Shown piece after piece: positions 36,446 to 45,471 of a stretch of 64,000 nucleotides of DNA; position 1 is the first letter of the stretch, and each line of letters begins with the position of its first letter. A model generated the notes under the pieces. That model did no database searches, was not told where the DNA came from, and saw only the letters and a program-made list of their open reading frames with translations. The position numbers were made by a program, and so were the translations under genes. Source of the DNA: Curtobacterium sp. MCLR17_036 (GTDB lineage: Bacteria > Actinomycetota > Actinomycetes > Actinomycetales > Microbacteriaceae); the NCBI RefSeq assembly GCF_003234445.2, contig NZ_CP126269.1, positions 1,240,001 to 1,304,000 of the forward strand. The letters run 5' to 3'.

Positions 36446-37063
36446 ATGACCACCATCGCCGTCGTCTCCGCCGGACTCTCCGAGCCCAGCTCCACCCGCC
36501 TGCTGGCCGACCGCCTCGGCGAGGCCGCCGTCGCCGCGCTCGTCGCCGAGGGCACCCCGGCCCACGTCGAGCACGTCGAGCTCCGCCCGATCGCGCACGA
36601 GGTCACCGACGCGATGCTCACCGGCTTCGCGGCGCCGGGGCTCGCGGCAGCGACGGCCACCGTGGTCGGGGCCGACGCCGTCGTGTTCGTCACCCCGATC
36701 TTCACGGCCGGTGTCAGCGGCCTCGCGAAGTCGTTCCTCGACGTGCTCGACAAGGACTCGCTGGCCGACCTGCCGGTGCTGCTCGGCGCGACCGGCGGCA
36801 CGTCGCGGCACTCGCTCGCGATCGACCACGCCCTGCGGCCGGTGTTCGCCTACCTGCGCGCCGCGGTCGTGCCGACGGGCGTCTTCGCCGCGACGGACGA
36901 CTGGGGGACCGACGGCGACGCCGCGGCCCTGGACGCACGCATCCGCCGGGCGGGAGTCGACCTGGCCTGGGCGATCCGGGCCTCCCGGCGGACCCCGCAG
37001 GAAGCCGACGCGCTCCCGGCGACCCCGGACTTCGCGAGCCTGCTCGGCGGCCTCGGGCACTGA
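36446..37063 (+). CDS. NADPH-dependent FMN reductase-like flavoprotein
   Basis: Flavodoxin-fold reductase of 205 aa. TTIAVVSAGLSEPSSTRLLADRLGEA forms the first beta-strand and FMN phosphate loop; VVFVTPIFTAGVSGLAKSFLDVLD and LLGATGGTSRHSLAIDH match the CE1759/FMN reductase group, which supplies reduced flavin to monooxygenases or reduces metals and quinones. ATG 36446 was chosen because the fold starts here; TATGTT at 36409-36414 is a likely -10, giving a 30-nt leader. It lies between rpsO and pnp but has its own promoter. Confidence 0.85.
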   Translation: MTTIAVVSAGLSEPSSTRLLADRLGEAAVAALVAEGTPAHVEHVELRPIAHEVTDAMLTGFAAPGLAAATATVVGADAVVFVTPIFTAGVSGLAKSFLDVLDKDSLADLPVLLGATGGTSRHSLAIDHALRPVFAYLRAAVVPTGVFAATDDWGTDGDAAALDARIRRAGVDLAWAIRASRRTPQEADALPATPDFASLLGGLGH

Positions 37064-37082
37064 CCGGCGGTCGGCCGAGCGC

Positions 37083-38282
37083 TCAGTACCAGTGCGGGTC
37101 GACGCTCATCTCGTGCCCCCACGCCGCGCACGGTGAGCCGTAGGCGCTCTTGATGTACGCGAGTCCCCAGTCGATCTGGGTGGCCGCGTTCGTCCGCCAG
37201 TCCGCCCCGGCCGCCGCCATCTTGTCGGCGGGGAGCGACTGCGGGATGCCGTAGGCGCCGCTCGAGGCGTTCAGGGCGTTCGCCCGCCACCCGGACTCCT
37301 GCGTCCACAGCGACACCAGGCACGAGAACTGGTCGCCGCCCCAGCCGTAGGCGCCGATCGCGCCGCGTGCGTACGACTGCGCACCGGCGGGGTCGACCAC
37401 GACGCCCCCGGTGCTCGGGTAGCTCGTGCCCGTCCCGCCGCTGCTCGCGCTGCTGTTCGTCGGCGTCGCGGCGTTCCGGGCGGCCTCGGCCGCAGCGGCC
37501 GCGGCGCGCTTGCGCTGCTGTTCGGCCTTCTGCGCGGCGACGCGCTGGCCGAGTTCGTACCCGGCCTGCTGCTCCGCGGTGCTGTCCTTGAGCGACGCGA
37601 GCTGCGCGTACAGCTCGTCGCTGTGCTGCTCGGTCGAGTCGACCGCGGCGTCCGCCGCCTGTTCGGCCGACTCCGCCGCGGCCGAGCGTTCCTCGGCCGC
37701 CTGCGCGCGCGTCGCCCGTTCCGTCTCGGCCCGCTCGGCCTGCTCGTGCAGCGACGACGCCGTGCCGGCGGCGACGGACGCCTCGTCCATCACGCCGGAC
37801 CACGTCGACGAGAGCTGGTCGAGCGCCCCGAGCTGGTACAGCAGCTGGTCCGGGTCACCGGCGGTCGCGATCCGGGTCGTCATCTGGTTCGTGCTGCCGT
37901 CGCGGTACAGGTTCGCCGCGAGCCGGCCGGCTCGCTGCTGGGCACGGTCCGCCGTCTCGCTCGCGTGCTGCGCCTGGGCCTGGAGGCTCGTGGCGGCCTG
38001 GGTGGCCTCCGCCAGCTCCGCCTCGGCCGCGTCCGCCTCCGACGAGGCCACCAGGGCGGCCTGCGACTTCGCCGCGGCCTCGTCCTGCGCGGCCTGCAGT
38101 GCCGACTGGACCTTCCGCACCTCGACGCGCTTCGCGGCCTCGTTGCCCTTCGCGCGCTGGACGTCCTGCCACGTCGGGTACTCGGTCGCGTTCGCCGGGA
38201 CGGCGGTCAGTGCCGGGGCGACGAGCGCGCCGACGACCACGGCGGCCGCGACGAGCACGCCCCGCGAGGGGGTGAGACGCAT
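37083..38282 (-). CDS. Secreted coiled-coil protein with lytic transglycosylase-like C-terminal domain
   Basis: Predicted secreted protein of 399 aa. A signal peptide (MRLTPSRGVLVAAAVVVGALVAPALTAVPANA-type, cleavage near residue 32) is followed by an Ala/Glu/Gln-rich coiled coil (about 40-265), a Ser/Thr/Gly linker, and a C-terminal domain (about 305-399) with FSCLVSLWTQESGWRANALNASSGAYGIPQ, the SLT-like motif where Glu near residue 327 is the expected catalytic acid. Probably cuts or binds peptidoglycan. The ATG is 6 bases after TAGCCT, so the message should be leaderless. Convergent with the FMN reductase gene. Confidence 0.85.
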   Translation of the reverse strand: MRLTPSRGVLVAAAVVVGALVAPALTAVPANATEYPTWQDVQRAKGNEAAKRVEVRKVQSALQAAQDEAAAKSQAALVASSEADAAEAELAEATQAATSLQAQAQHASETADRAQQRAGRLAANLYRDGSTNQMTTRIATAGDPDQLLYQLGALDQLSSTWSGVMDEASVAAGTASSLHEQAERAETERATRAQAAEERSAAAESAEQAADAAVDSTEQHSDELYAQLASLKDSTAEQQAGYELGQRVAAQKAEQQRKRAAAAAAEAARNAATPTNSSASSGGTGTSYPSTGGVVVDPAGAQSYARGAIGAYGWGGDQFSCLVSLWTQESGWRANALNASSGAYGIPQSLPADKMAAAGADWRTNAATQIDWGLAYIKSAYGSPCAAWGHEMSVDPHWY

Positions 38283-38347
38283 GTCCGCAGGCTACCGAGG
38301 ATCACCAGGGAGCCAGCGAGCCGCGCCGCCGATTGCCTGTGGACTGG

Positions 38348-38563
38348 TAAAGTCGCTTCCGTCCGAGGACCACTGTCCCCGGACGTCAGACAAACACTGC
38401 GCAGGCCGGGCACGGAGCTGGTCATCGGTGGTGGCTCGCGGGCCGGAACGGTTTCCCGAGTGCTTCTACTGCTGGCCAGACATGCGTCCCGACCGATCGG
38501 CGCGCACGCACCCTCGTGTGCCGTCGCCACGGCCTGCCGGACACACATCAAGGAGGCACCCTT
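38348..38563 (+). promoter_or_regulatory. pnp promoter and about 200-nt leader
   Basis: TAAAGT at 38348-38353 is the likely -10. The leader contains a hairpin GTCCG...CGGAC (about 38361-38384) and ends with AAGGAGG (38550-38556) 7 bases before the TTG start. Long pnp leaders are targets of PNPase/RNase III autoregulation in other bacteria; here that is inference. Confidence 0.55.
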
Positions 38564-40837
38564 TTGGAGGGTCCCGAGATCAAGTTCGCCGAAGCCGTCA
38601 TCGACAACGGCAAGTACGGCACGCGCACCGTCCGGTTCGAGACCGGCCGGCTCGCACAGCAGGCGCAGGGCGCGGTCGCCGCGTACCTCGACGAGGAAAC
38701 GATGCTCCTCTCGGCCACCAGCGCCGGCAAGCACCCGCGTGAAGGGTTCGACTTCTTCCCGCTCACCGTCGACGTCGAGGAGCGCTCCTACGCCGCCGGC
38801 AAGATCCCCGGCTCGTTCTTCCGCCGCGAGGGTCGTCCGTCGACCGAGGCCATCCTCGTCTGCCGTCTCATCGACCGGCCGCTCCGTCCGTCGTTCGTCG
38901 ACGGCCTGCGCAACGAGGTCCAGATCGTCATCACCGTCCTGAGCATCGCGCCGGACGAGTTCTACGACGCGCTGGCCATCAACGCCGCGTCCGCGTCCAC
39001 GCAGATCTCCGGTCTGCCGTTCTCCGGCCCGATCGCCGGTGTGCGCCTCGCGCTCATCGGTGACCAGTGGGTCGCGTTCCCGAAGGCCTCGCAGCTCGCC
39101 GACGCCGTGTTCGACCTCACCGTCGCCGGCCGGGTCGTCACCGACGACCAGGGCAACGAGGACGTCGCGATCATGATGGTCGAGGCCGAGGCCACCGAGC
39201 ACAGCTGGGACCTCATCCAGGGCGGCGCCACCAAGCCCGACGAGGCCGTCGTCGCCCAGGGCCTCGAGGCGGCCAAGCCGTTCCTCAAGGTGCTGGTCGA
39301 GGCGCAGGCGAAGATGGCCGCGCAGTCCGCCAAGGAGATCCAGGACTACCCGGTCTTCCCGCCGTACGCCCCCGAGGTCTACGACGTGGTCGAGTCCCTC
39401 GCCCTGTCCGAGCTCGGTGACGTCTACAAGATCGCCGGCAAGCTCGAGCGCCAGGACGCCGACGACGCCCTCAAGGCCCGCGTCAAGGAGGCCGTCGCCG
39501 CCAAGGTGTCGGCCGGCGAGCTGCCGGAGAGCGCCAACGGCCAGGTCAGCGGTGCCTACAAGTCGGTCACGAAGAAGGTCGTCCGCGGCCGCATCCTCAC
39601 CGAGCAGGTCCGCATGGACGGTCGCGGCCTCGCCGACATCCGTCCGCTCGACGCCGAGGTCGCCGTGATCCCGCGCGTCCACGGTTCGGCGATCTTCCAG
39701 CGCGGCGAGACGCAGATCCTCGGCGTCACCACGCTGAACATGCTCAAGATGGAGCAGCAGATCGACTCGCTGTCGCCCGTCACGAAGAAGCGCTACCTGC
39801 ACCACTACAACTTCCCGCCCTACTCGACCGGTGAGACCGGCCGCGTGGGTTCGCCGAAGCGTCGCGAGATCGGGCACGGCTTCCTCGCCGAGCGCGCCCT
39901 CGTGCCGGTGCTGCCGTCGCGTGACGAGTTCCCCTACGCGATCCGTCAGGTGTCCGAGGCCCTCGGCTCCAACGGCTCGACGTCGATGGGCTCCGTCTGC
40001 GCGTCGACCCTGTCGCTCCTCAACGCCGGTGTGCCGCTCAAGGCCCCGGTCGCGGGCATCGCGATGGGCCTCGTGTCCGACACCGTCGACGGCCAGACCC
40101 GCTACGCGGCGCTGACCGACATCCTCGGTGCCGAGGACGCCCTCGGCGACATGGACTTCAAGGTCGCCGGTACCTCGGAGTTCGTCACGGCCATCCAGCT
40201 CGACACGAAGCTCGACGGCATCCCGTCGTCGGTCCTCGACGCCGCGCTGAAGCAGGCCAAGGAGGCCCGCTCGGCCATCCTCGGCGTGCTGACCGAGGCG
40301 ATCGACGCCCCCGACGAGATGGCGGACACCGCGCCCCGCGTCATCTCGGTGCAGATCCCCGTCGACAAGATCGGCGAGCTGATCGGCCCGAAGGGCAAGA
40401 CGATCAACGGCATCCAGGACGACACCGGTGCCGACATCTCGATCGAGGACAACGGCACCGTCTACATCGGCGCCGTCGACGGTCCGTCGGCCGAGGCCGC
40501 TCGTGCCCAGGTCAACGCGATCGCGAACCCGACCAACCCGGAGATCGGGGACCAGTTCCTCGGCACCGTCGTGAAGATCGCCACCTTCGGCGCCTTCGTG
40601 TCGCTGCTCCCGGGCCGTGACGGTCTGCTCCACGTCTCCGAGGTGCGCAAGCTCGCCGGTGGCAAGCGTGTGGAGAACGTCGAGGACGTCCTCGGCGTCG
40701 GCCAGAAGATCCTGGTCGAGGTCACCAAGGTCGACGACCGCGGCAAGCTGTCGCTCGCGCCGGTCGTGGCCGACGACGTGGACACCGAGGGCCGTGACGA
40801 CCACGCCTCGCACGCCGAGGCTCCGGCCGAGGGCTGA
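38564..40837 (+). CDS. pnp: Polyribonucleotide nucleotidyltransferase (PNPase)
   Basis: 3'-5' phosphorolytic exoribonuclease of 757 aa. Two RNase PH cores flank a helical domain; the second core holds [17 protein letters not shown] and the [15 protein letters not shown] catalytic block. KH ([27 protein letters not shown], about 600-660) and S1 ([28 protein letters not shown], about 665-735) domains complete it. The TTG start was chosen for its AAGGAGG site; an in-frame ATG 48 bp upstream would lie inside the leader and lacks such a site. Acts in RNA decay with RNase J encoded 10 kb downstream. Confidence 0.97.
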   Translation: MEGPEIKFAEAVIDNGKYGTRTVRFETGRLAQQAQGAVAAYLDEETMLLSATSAGKHPREGFDFFPLTVDVEERSYAAGKIPGSFFRREGRPSTEAILVCRLIDRPLRPSFVDGLRNEVQIVITVLSIAPDEFYDALAINAASASTQISGLPFSGPIAGVRLALIGDQWVAFPKASQLADAVFDLTVAGRVVTDDQGNEDVAIMMVEAEATEHSWDLIQGGATKPDEAVVAQGLEAAKPFLKVLVEAQAKMAAQSAKEIQDYPVFPPYAPEVYDVVESLALSELGDVYKIAGKLERQDADDALKARVKEAVAAKVSAGELPESANGQVSGAYKSVTKKVVRGRILTEQVRMDGRGLADIRPLDAEVAVIPRVHGSAIFQRGETQILGVTTLNMLKMEQQIDSLSPVTKKRYLHHYNFPPYSTGETGRVGSPKRREIGHGFLAERALVPVLPSRDEFPYAIRQVSEALGSNGSTSMGSVCASTLSLLNAGVPLKAPVAGIAMGLVSDTVDGQTRYAALTDILGAEDALGDMDFKVAGTSEFVTAIQLDTKLDGIPSSVLDAALKQAKEARSAILGVLTEAIDAPDEMADTAPRVISVQIPVDKIGELIGPKGKTINGIQDDTGADISIEDNGTVYIGAVDGPSAEAARAQVNAIANPTNPEIGDQFLGTVVKIATFGAFVSLLPGRDGLLHVSEVRKLAGGKRVENVEDVLGVGQKILVEVTKVDDRGKLSLAPVVADDVDTEGRDDHASHAEAPAEG

Positions 40838-40857
40838 TCCACCCGCGTCCCGACGCA

Positions 40858-40896
40858 CGAACGGCCGCCGTCCCCTCCCGGGGCGGCGGCCGTTCG
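40858..40896 (+). terminator. pnp terminator hairpin
   Basis: Perfect 13-bp arms CGAACGGCCGCCG and CGGCGGCCGTTCG with a 13-nt loop that contains CCCC/GGGG pairing. Placed 20 bp after pnp, before the convergent YbhB-like gene. Confidence 0.85.
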
Positions 40897-40911
40897 CCGT
40901 TGCGGGCGCCG

Positions 40912-41439
40912 TCAGGCCGCCGGGGTCTCCTGCGTGCCGACGAGCTGGGCGCGGCCGAGCAGGTGCTCGCGGAGCACGAAGCCGACGACCGCGGGGGTGG
41001 CGTCCGCCGGGGCCTCGAGCACCGGCACGTCGAGCGCGCTCAGCGTGAAGAAGTAGCGGTGCGCACCGTGCCCGGCGGGCGGAGCGGCGCCGAGGAACGT
41101 GTCGGTGCCGAACTCGTTGCGGCGACGGAGCGCCTCGGCCGGCAGCAGGGCGTCATCGGTCCCGGCGCCCTGCGGGAGCGAGGTCGCCGAGCCGGGGATG
41201 TCGGTGAGCGACCAGTGCCAGAAGCCGGAGCCGGTCGGTGCGTCGGGGTCGTACACCGTGAGCACGAAGCTCTTCGTGCCCTCGGGGGCGTCGGACCACT
41301 CGAGTGCGGGGGAGCGGTCCTCGCCACCGGCGTCGGTGCCGCGGGCCCACGTCGGGAGCTCGGCGCCGTCGGCGAAGTCGGGGCTGGTCAGGGTGAACGC
41401 GGGGACCTCGGGGAGGTTCCAGTTGGGGTCGTTTGCCAT
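40912..41439 (-). CDS. YbhB/YbcL (PEBP, Raf-kinase-inhibitor-like) protein
   Basis: Phosphatidylethanolamine-binding-like protein of 175 aa. DRSPALEWSDAPEGTKSFVLTVYDPDAPTGSGFWHWSLTDIP and GAHRYFFTLSALDV match the PEBP anion-binding pocket (DPDAP and the HW/GxHRY parts). The bacterial role is unclear. The ATG at 41439 follows TTGGCT by 7 bases with GGAGGG overlapping the gap, so either a leaderless start or a very close ribosome site applies. Convergent with pnp; a long repeat array lies upstream. Confidence 0.87.
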   Translation of the reverse strand: MANDPNWNLPEVPAFTLTSPDFADGAELPTWARGTDAGGEDRSPALEWSDAPEGTKSFVLTVYDPDAPTGSGFWHWSLTDIPGSATSLPQGAGTDDALLPAEALRRRNEFGTDTFLGAAPPAGHGAHRYFFTLSALDVPVLEAPADATPAVVGFVLREHLLGRAQLVGTQETPAA

Positions 41440-41507
41440 GCCCTCCAGCCAACACCCGCGGCCTCGGGGGCGGCTCGGCGGCGGCGCGCGGGTTTCTCGC
41501 GGGCGGC

Positions 41508-42010
41508 TCTGTACCGCGGAAGCGACACGCGTGCGGGGAGCTGCGCGGTTGGTGTCGCGAAGGCGACAGATCGCCGCGAACTGTTGGTGGGATCTTGTCG
41601 CTTTGGCGACTCGTGGGTGGAGACGTGACCGTGCGCCGGGCGGGAGCTGCGCGGCGGGGTCGAGCCGTGCCTCCCGGCCGCGTCCGGACCAGCGCGGGGC
41701 GACGTTGTGCTGCGGAAGCGACACTCGTGGGGGGAGCTGCGCGGCTGGTGTCGCGAGGGCGACAGATCGCCGCGAACTGTTGCCGGGACCTTGTCGCTTT
41801 CGCGACCCGTGCGTGGGGACGTGACCGTGCGCCGGGCGGGAGGCCCCGCGGCAGGCCCGGGTCGGGCCTCCCGGTCGTGTCGGGCGGGTACGGGGCGGAG
41901 TTGTGCTGCGGAAGCGACACGCGTGCGGGGAGCTGCGCGGTTGGTGTCGCGAAGGCGACAGACCGCCGCGAACTGTTGGCGGGCGAATGTCGCTTTCGCA
42001 AACCGTCAAC
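41508..42010. repeat. 196-bp tandem repeat array (2.6 copies) of the TGTCGC element
   Basis: Equivalent positions recur exactly 196 bp apart (GCGGA at 41516, 41712 and 41908). Each unit has GCGGAAGCGACAC, then GTGTCGCGAAGGCGACAG, CCGCGAACTGTT and TTGTCGCTTTCGCGAC, giving GTCGC/GCGAC hairpins with GAAN or TTTC loops. Units 1 and 2 also carry a GGGAG...CTCCC stem (about 41651-41675 and 41838-41873). It fills the 622-bp gap 41440-42061 almost completely; no gene is supported there. Same family as the array at 5.6 kb. Confidence 0.9.
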
Positions 42011-42061
42011 CGCCACCGACCCGCCACGAACCCGCGCCCCGCCGGCACGCGGCGGTGCGCG

Positions 42062-42709
42062 TCAGACGGCCAGGACCCGGTCGACCACGCGCTGCAGTGC
42101 GGCCGTGGCCGCGATGGCGTCGCCGGCGTAGGCTCCCGCCATCGCGCCGTCGCGGGCGAGCATGAGCTCGTCGGCGCCGTCGCCCGGCAGCGGGTGGCCG
42201 GCTTCCTGCAGCAGGGTCGCGAGGCGCTCGGTGTACCACTCGCGGTGGGTGGCGACGACCTCGCGCACCGGGTCGCGGGGGTCGTGGTACTCGGCCGCGG
42301 CGTTGAGGAAGGCGCAGCCGCGGAACTCGGGGTCGTTGACGTCGTCGGCCAGGGCGGTGACCCAGGCCCGGACGGCCGCTGCGGGGGAGTCGGCGGAGCC
42401 GGTCAACGATTCCATCCGCTGCTGCACGCGCTCGTCCTGTGCCCGGATGTAGGCCAGGATCAGGTTGTCCTTGGACCCGTAGTGCTTGTAGAACGTCGCC
42501 TTCGTGACGCTGGCCTCGGAGATGAGGCGGTCGACGCCGACGCTGTGGATGCCCTCTTCGTAGAAGAGTCGCGAGGCGGTCTCGAGGATGCGGACCTTCG
42601 CGCCGCCGGAGCGGGGAGTCGGGGGGACGCTCGACCCGTCCGGCGACGCGAGGTTCGTGCTCGGGCCAAGGAGACGCTGGACGGCCGGTTGGGGGGAATC
42701 GACCGTCAC
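42062..42709 (-). CDS. TetR-family transcriptional regulator
   Basis: Repressor of 215 aa. The N-terminal helix-turn-helix ILETASRLFYEEGIHSVGVDRLISEASVTKATFYKHYGSKDNLI (about 40-85) is classical TetR; the C-terminal half resembles TetR_C domains of the AcrR/YcdC type with FRGCAFLNAAAEYHDP. GTG 42709 was chosen because AAGGAG lies 7 bases upstream; ATG 42730 has a weaker site. A perfect dyad at 42846-42871 upstream is the likely operator. No efflux or enzyme gene is divergently arranged with it, so the target besides itself is unknown. Confidence 0.88.
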   Translation of the reverse strand: MTVDSPQPAVQRLLGPSTNLASPDGSSVPPTPRSGGAKVRILETASRLFYEEGIHSVGVDRLISEASVTKATFYKHYGSKDNLILAYIRAQDERVQQRMESLTGSADSPAAAVRAWVTALADDVNDPEFRGCAFLNAAAEYHDPRDPVREVVATHREWYTERLATLLQEAGHPLPGDGADELMLARDGAMAGAYAGDAIAATAALQRVVDRVLAV

Positions 42710-42789
42710 AGCGTGGCTCCTTGGGCTCATCGGCTCCGCGATCTGAGTGGGGGGACTCGTCGACCGCGCAGGACTGATGTCCCGAGCCA

Positions 42790-42871
42790 CCGGATCGGAA
42801 TCTAGGGGGGCTACCGATCCGGCTTGCCCAACTGTAGCACAAGGAGGACAGACAGACGAGTCGGTCTGTCC
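42790..42871 (-). promoter_or_regulatory. TetR promoter region: operator dyad, -10 and leader hairpin
   Basis: GGACAGAC (42846-42853) and GTCTGTCC (42864-42871) form a perfect inverted repeat with a 10-bp spacer, like many TetR operators. TACAGT (42836-42831 on the minus strand) is the likely -10, placing the dyad over its -35. In the about 110-nt leader, CCGGATCGG / ACCGATCCGG (42790-42822) can fold into a hairpin. Autoregulation is inferred. Confidence 0.6.
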
Positions 42872-42959
42872 ACACTTTCTGTACCCCACTTCGAGTGGCG
42901 TCCGACGCGCCTGTGCAAACTGGGCGAGGCCCGCGAGCCGATCAGTAGGCTCGTCTGCG

Positions 42960-44294
42960 ATGAACCAGCCAGTGCCACTGCCGCTCGGGGCCCCGGACAC
43001 GTCCTTCCTGACGTCCGGCGGGGCCTTCGTCCGTCGCACCGTGCTGCCGTCGGGTGTCCGCGTGCTGTCCGAGGCGGTGCCGGGTGCCGCTTCGACGAGC
43101 ATCGGGTTCTGGGTCGGCGTCGGTTCGCGCGACGAACGCGACGGCCAGTTCGGCTCGACGCACTTCCTCGAGCACCTGCTCTTCAAGGGCACCGAGACCC
43201 GCTCGGCGCTCGACATCGCGATCGCGTTCGACTCCGTGGGCGGTGAGCACAACGCCGCGACGGCCAAGGAGTACACCTGCTACTACGCCCGGGTCCGGGA
43301 CACCGACGTCCCGATGGCCATCGGCGTGATCGGCGACATGGTCACCGCGTCCGTGCTCGACCCCGACGCCTTCGACGTCGAACGCGGCGTCATCCTCGAG
43401 GAACTCGCGATGGCGGCCGACGACCCGGCCGACGTGGCGGGCGAGGCCTTCTTCGCCGCGGCGTTCGGCGGCCACCCGCTCGGCCGTCCGATCGGCGGCA
43501 CCCCGGACAGCATCCGCGCCGTCGGGCGTGACGAGGTCCTGTCCCACTACCGCGAGCACTACGCCCCGAACGGCATCGTGGTGACCGCCGCCGGCGCCGT
43601 CGACCACGACCGCCTGTGCGACCTCGTCGGGCAGGTCTTCCACGACGCCCCGCGCGCCGACCCGCTGGCGCGTCGCACGCCGCAGACCGTCGCCGACCCG
43701 GTGGAACCGAAGCTGTCGGTCGTGCACCGACCCACCGAGCAGGTGAGCATGCTGCGCGGCTCGCAGGGGCTCGACCTGCGCGACGAGCGTCGTCCGGCGC
43801 TGAGCGTGCTGAACGCCGTGCTCGGCGGCGGCATGAGCTCCCGGCTCTTCCAAGAGGTCCGCGAGCGTCGCGGGCTCGCCTACGCGGTGTCCTCGTTCGC
43901 GCCCGCCTACCTCGACAACGGCGCGTTCGGCGTCTACGCCGGCTGCGCGCCCGACAACGTCCCCGGCGTGATCGACATCGTCGACGCCGAGTTCCGCCGG
44001 ATGGTCGACCACGGCATCACGGCCGACGAGCTCCGGCGCGCCAAGGGCCAGATCGAGGGCGCGCTGACGCTCTCGCTCGAGGACTCCGACGCCCGCATGA
44101 CCCGCCTCGGCCGGTCCGAGCTCGGCACGGGGGAGTACACCGACCTGGCGACGGCCCTGGAACGCGTCGACCGCGTCACCACCGACGACGTGCTCGAGCT
44201 CGCGCGCGACCTGCTCACCCGTCCGACGATCACCTCGGTCGTCGGCGCCGTGCAGCAGGACGAGCTCGCGGCCGCGATCGGGATCGGCAGCTGA
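42960..44294 (+). CDS. M16-family zinc peptidase (processing-peptidase-like)
   Basis: Pitrilysin-family metallopeptidase of 444 aa. The inverted zinc motif HFLEH near residue 65, with the downstream Glu in RGVILEELAMAADDP, indicates an active subunit. The C-terminal half has the RGLAYAVSSFAP substrate-binding RxxxY-type motif. Actinobacteria usually have one such gene near pnp and dapB, as here; its substrate is unknown. ATG 42960 lies 8 bases after TAGGCT (42946-42951). The next gene starts 9 bp after the stop. Confidence 0.92.
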   Translation: MNQPVPLPLGAPDTSFLTSGGAFVRRTVLPSGVRVLSEAVPGAASTSIGFWVGVGSRDERDGQFGSTHFLEHLLFKGTETRSALDIAIAFDSVGGEHNAATAKEYTCYYARVRDTDVPMAIGVIGDMVTASVLDPDAFDVERGVILEELAMAADDPADVAGEAFFAAAFGGHPLGRPIGGTPDSIRAVGRDEVLSHYREHYAPNGIVVTAAGAVDHDRLCDLVGQVFHDAPRADPLARRTPQTVADPVEPKLSVVHRPTEQVSMLRGSQGLDLRDERRPALSVLNAVLGGGMSSRLFQEVRERRGLAYAVSSFAPAYLDNGAFGVYAGCAPDNVPGVIDIVDAEFRRMVDHGITADELRRAKGQIEGALTLSLEDSDARMTRLGRSELGTGEYTDLATALERVDRVTTDDVLELARDLLTRPTITSVVGAVQQDELAAAIGIGS

Positions 44295-44302
44295 GCATCG
44301 AC

Positions 44303-44905
44303 ATGTCGCACTACCTGTACCTCGTCCGGCACGGTGAGCACCAGGACGCCGAGCACGGCCTGCGGGACGGCAAGCTGTCGGAGCGCGGCAAGCGTCAGGC
44401 GATGTTGGTGGCCGACCGGCTCGGCGGGGTGCCCTTCGACGGCGTGTACCACTCGCCGCTCGAGGCCCCGAGCGAGACCGCCGCGTTCCTGGCGCAGCGA
44501 CTGCCGTCGATCCAGCCGGAGCCGTCGACGCTGCTCTTCGACTGCATCCCCTCCGGTCCGACCCCGGACATGCCGCACGCGTACCAGGGCTGGTACGGCG
44601 GCATCACCGAAGAGGAGATCGTCGCCGGCCAGGCCCAGATGGGCGACGCCGTGGCCGAGTGGTTCACCCCGGCGCGCGAGGACCGGCACGACCTGCTCAT
44701 CACGCACAACGCCGTCATCGGCTGGTTCGTCCGCGAGGCGTTCCAGGCCCCCGAGTGGCGCTGGATGGGGACGAACGTCGCGCACACCGCGCTCACCATC
44801 ATCCGGATCCGCTCGGCCAAGCCGGCCGAGGTCGTCACGCTGAACGACCTGGCCCACCTGCCGGTGGAGCTGCGCACCGGGTTGCCGGTCGACCAGCCCG
44901 TCTAG
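44303..44905 (+). CDS. Histidine phosphatase (phosphoglycerate mutase-like)
   Basis: Branch-1 histidine phosphatase of 200 aa. LYLVRHGEHQ holds the catalytic RHG, YHSPLEAPSETA the second Arg-less variant region, and LLITHNAVIGWF the second His. The usual SxLxRAxxTA segment reads SPLEAPSETA, so one conserved Arg seems replaced. Substrate unknown. ATG 44303 begins 9 bp after the M16 stop; no strong ribosome site is seen between them, suggesting coupling to the M16 gene. Confidence 0.85.
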   Translation: MSHYLYLVRHGEHQDAEHGLRDGKLSERGKRQAMLVADRLGGVPFDGVYHSPLEAPSETAAFLAQRLPSIQPEPSTLLFDCIPSGPTPDMPHAYQGWYGGITEEEIVAGQAQMGDAVAEWFTPAREDRHDLLITHNAVIGWFVREAFQAPEWRWMGTNVAHTALTIIRIRSAKPAEVVTLNDLAHLPVELRTGLPVDQPV

Positions 44906-44953
44906 CGGCCGACGGTCGGGGACACGCGTTCCGGTCGGGAGGCCCGGTCCGGC

Positions 44954-45448
44954 TCAGGCGACCGGCTTGCGGTACCAGGCGGTCGCGTTCGGGTTCGCGT
45001 TGAACGGCTCGACGCGTCGGTAGCCGCGTCCGCGGTACATCGCGCCCGCCGCCACGAGCGAGTCGTTCGTGTCGAGCACGATGCTCGTCGCGCCGAGGCC
45101 GGCGCCGGCGCGCTCGAGCACGTCCATCACCGCGGTGGCGACACCCTGCCCGCGACCGGCCGGGGTGACGAAGACGTGCTTCACCTCGAAGCGCACGTCG
45201 ACCGCGCCCTCGTCGCCGGTCCCGTCCGCGATGCGCCGGAGCCCCCCGCACCCGACCGCGGTGCCGTCCGCGTCGTACGCGACCGCGAAGACCCCGTTCG
45301 GCGGCGTGAACTCGGCCGCCGGGGTGCGCTTCCGCGAGTAGGCGCCCTGCGCGCTCGGGAACGTCGCCTCGCGCTCGTCCAGGTACGCGTCCAACAGCAC
45401 GTCGACCTCGGGCAGATCGGCCGGCACGGTCCTGACCTCGACTGACAT
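44954..45448 (-). CDS. GNAT-family N-acetyltransferase
   Basis: Acetyltransferase of 164 aa. EVKHVFVTPAGRGQGVATAVMDVLE contains the acetyl-CoA pyrophosphate loop (Q/RxxGxG/A); the C-terminal YRGRGYRRVEPFNANPNATAWYRK is typical. Substrate unknown. The ATG at 45448 is 6 bases after a TAGGAT hexamer that is part of the palindrome shared with the dapB promoter, so both messages should be leaderless and compete for one promoter core. Confidence 0.88.
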   Translation of the reverse strand: MSVEVRTVPADLPEVDVLLDAYLDEREATFPSAQGAYSRKRTPAAEFTPPNGVFAVAYDADGTAVGCGGLRRIADGTGDEGAVDVRFEVKHVFVTPAGRGQGVATAVMDVLERAGAGLGATSIVLDTNDSLVAAGAMYRGRGYRRVEPFNANPNATAWYRKPVA

Positions 45449-45454
45449 GGGTCG

Positions 45455-45464
45455 ATCCTAGGAT
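45455..45464. promoter_or_regulatory. Overlapping back-to-back -10 elements for GNAT gene and dapB
   Basis: The palindrome ATCCTAGGAT supplies TAGGAT on both strands: 45459-45464 for dapB (7 bases to ATG 45472) and 45460-45455 on the minus strand for the acetyltransferase (6 bases to ATG 45448). The two hexamers share 2 bp. Confidence 0.75.
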
Positions 45465-45471
45465 GGAGCGC

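Noticed and set aside
38207..40858. 883-codon open frame antisense to pnp
   Set aside because: Long antisense frames are expected in very GC-rich genes; pnp itself is certain by its domains, and the antisense product has skewed composition and no known domain.
41508..42010. Possible CRISPR-like array
   Set aside because: The units are 196 bp with almost no unique spacer, contain their own hairpins, and no cas gene is near. It is a tandem repeat, not a CRISPR.
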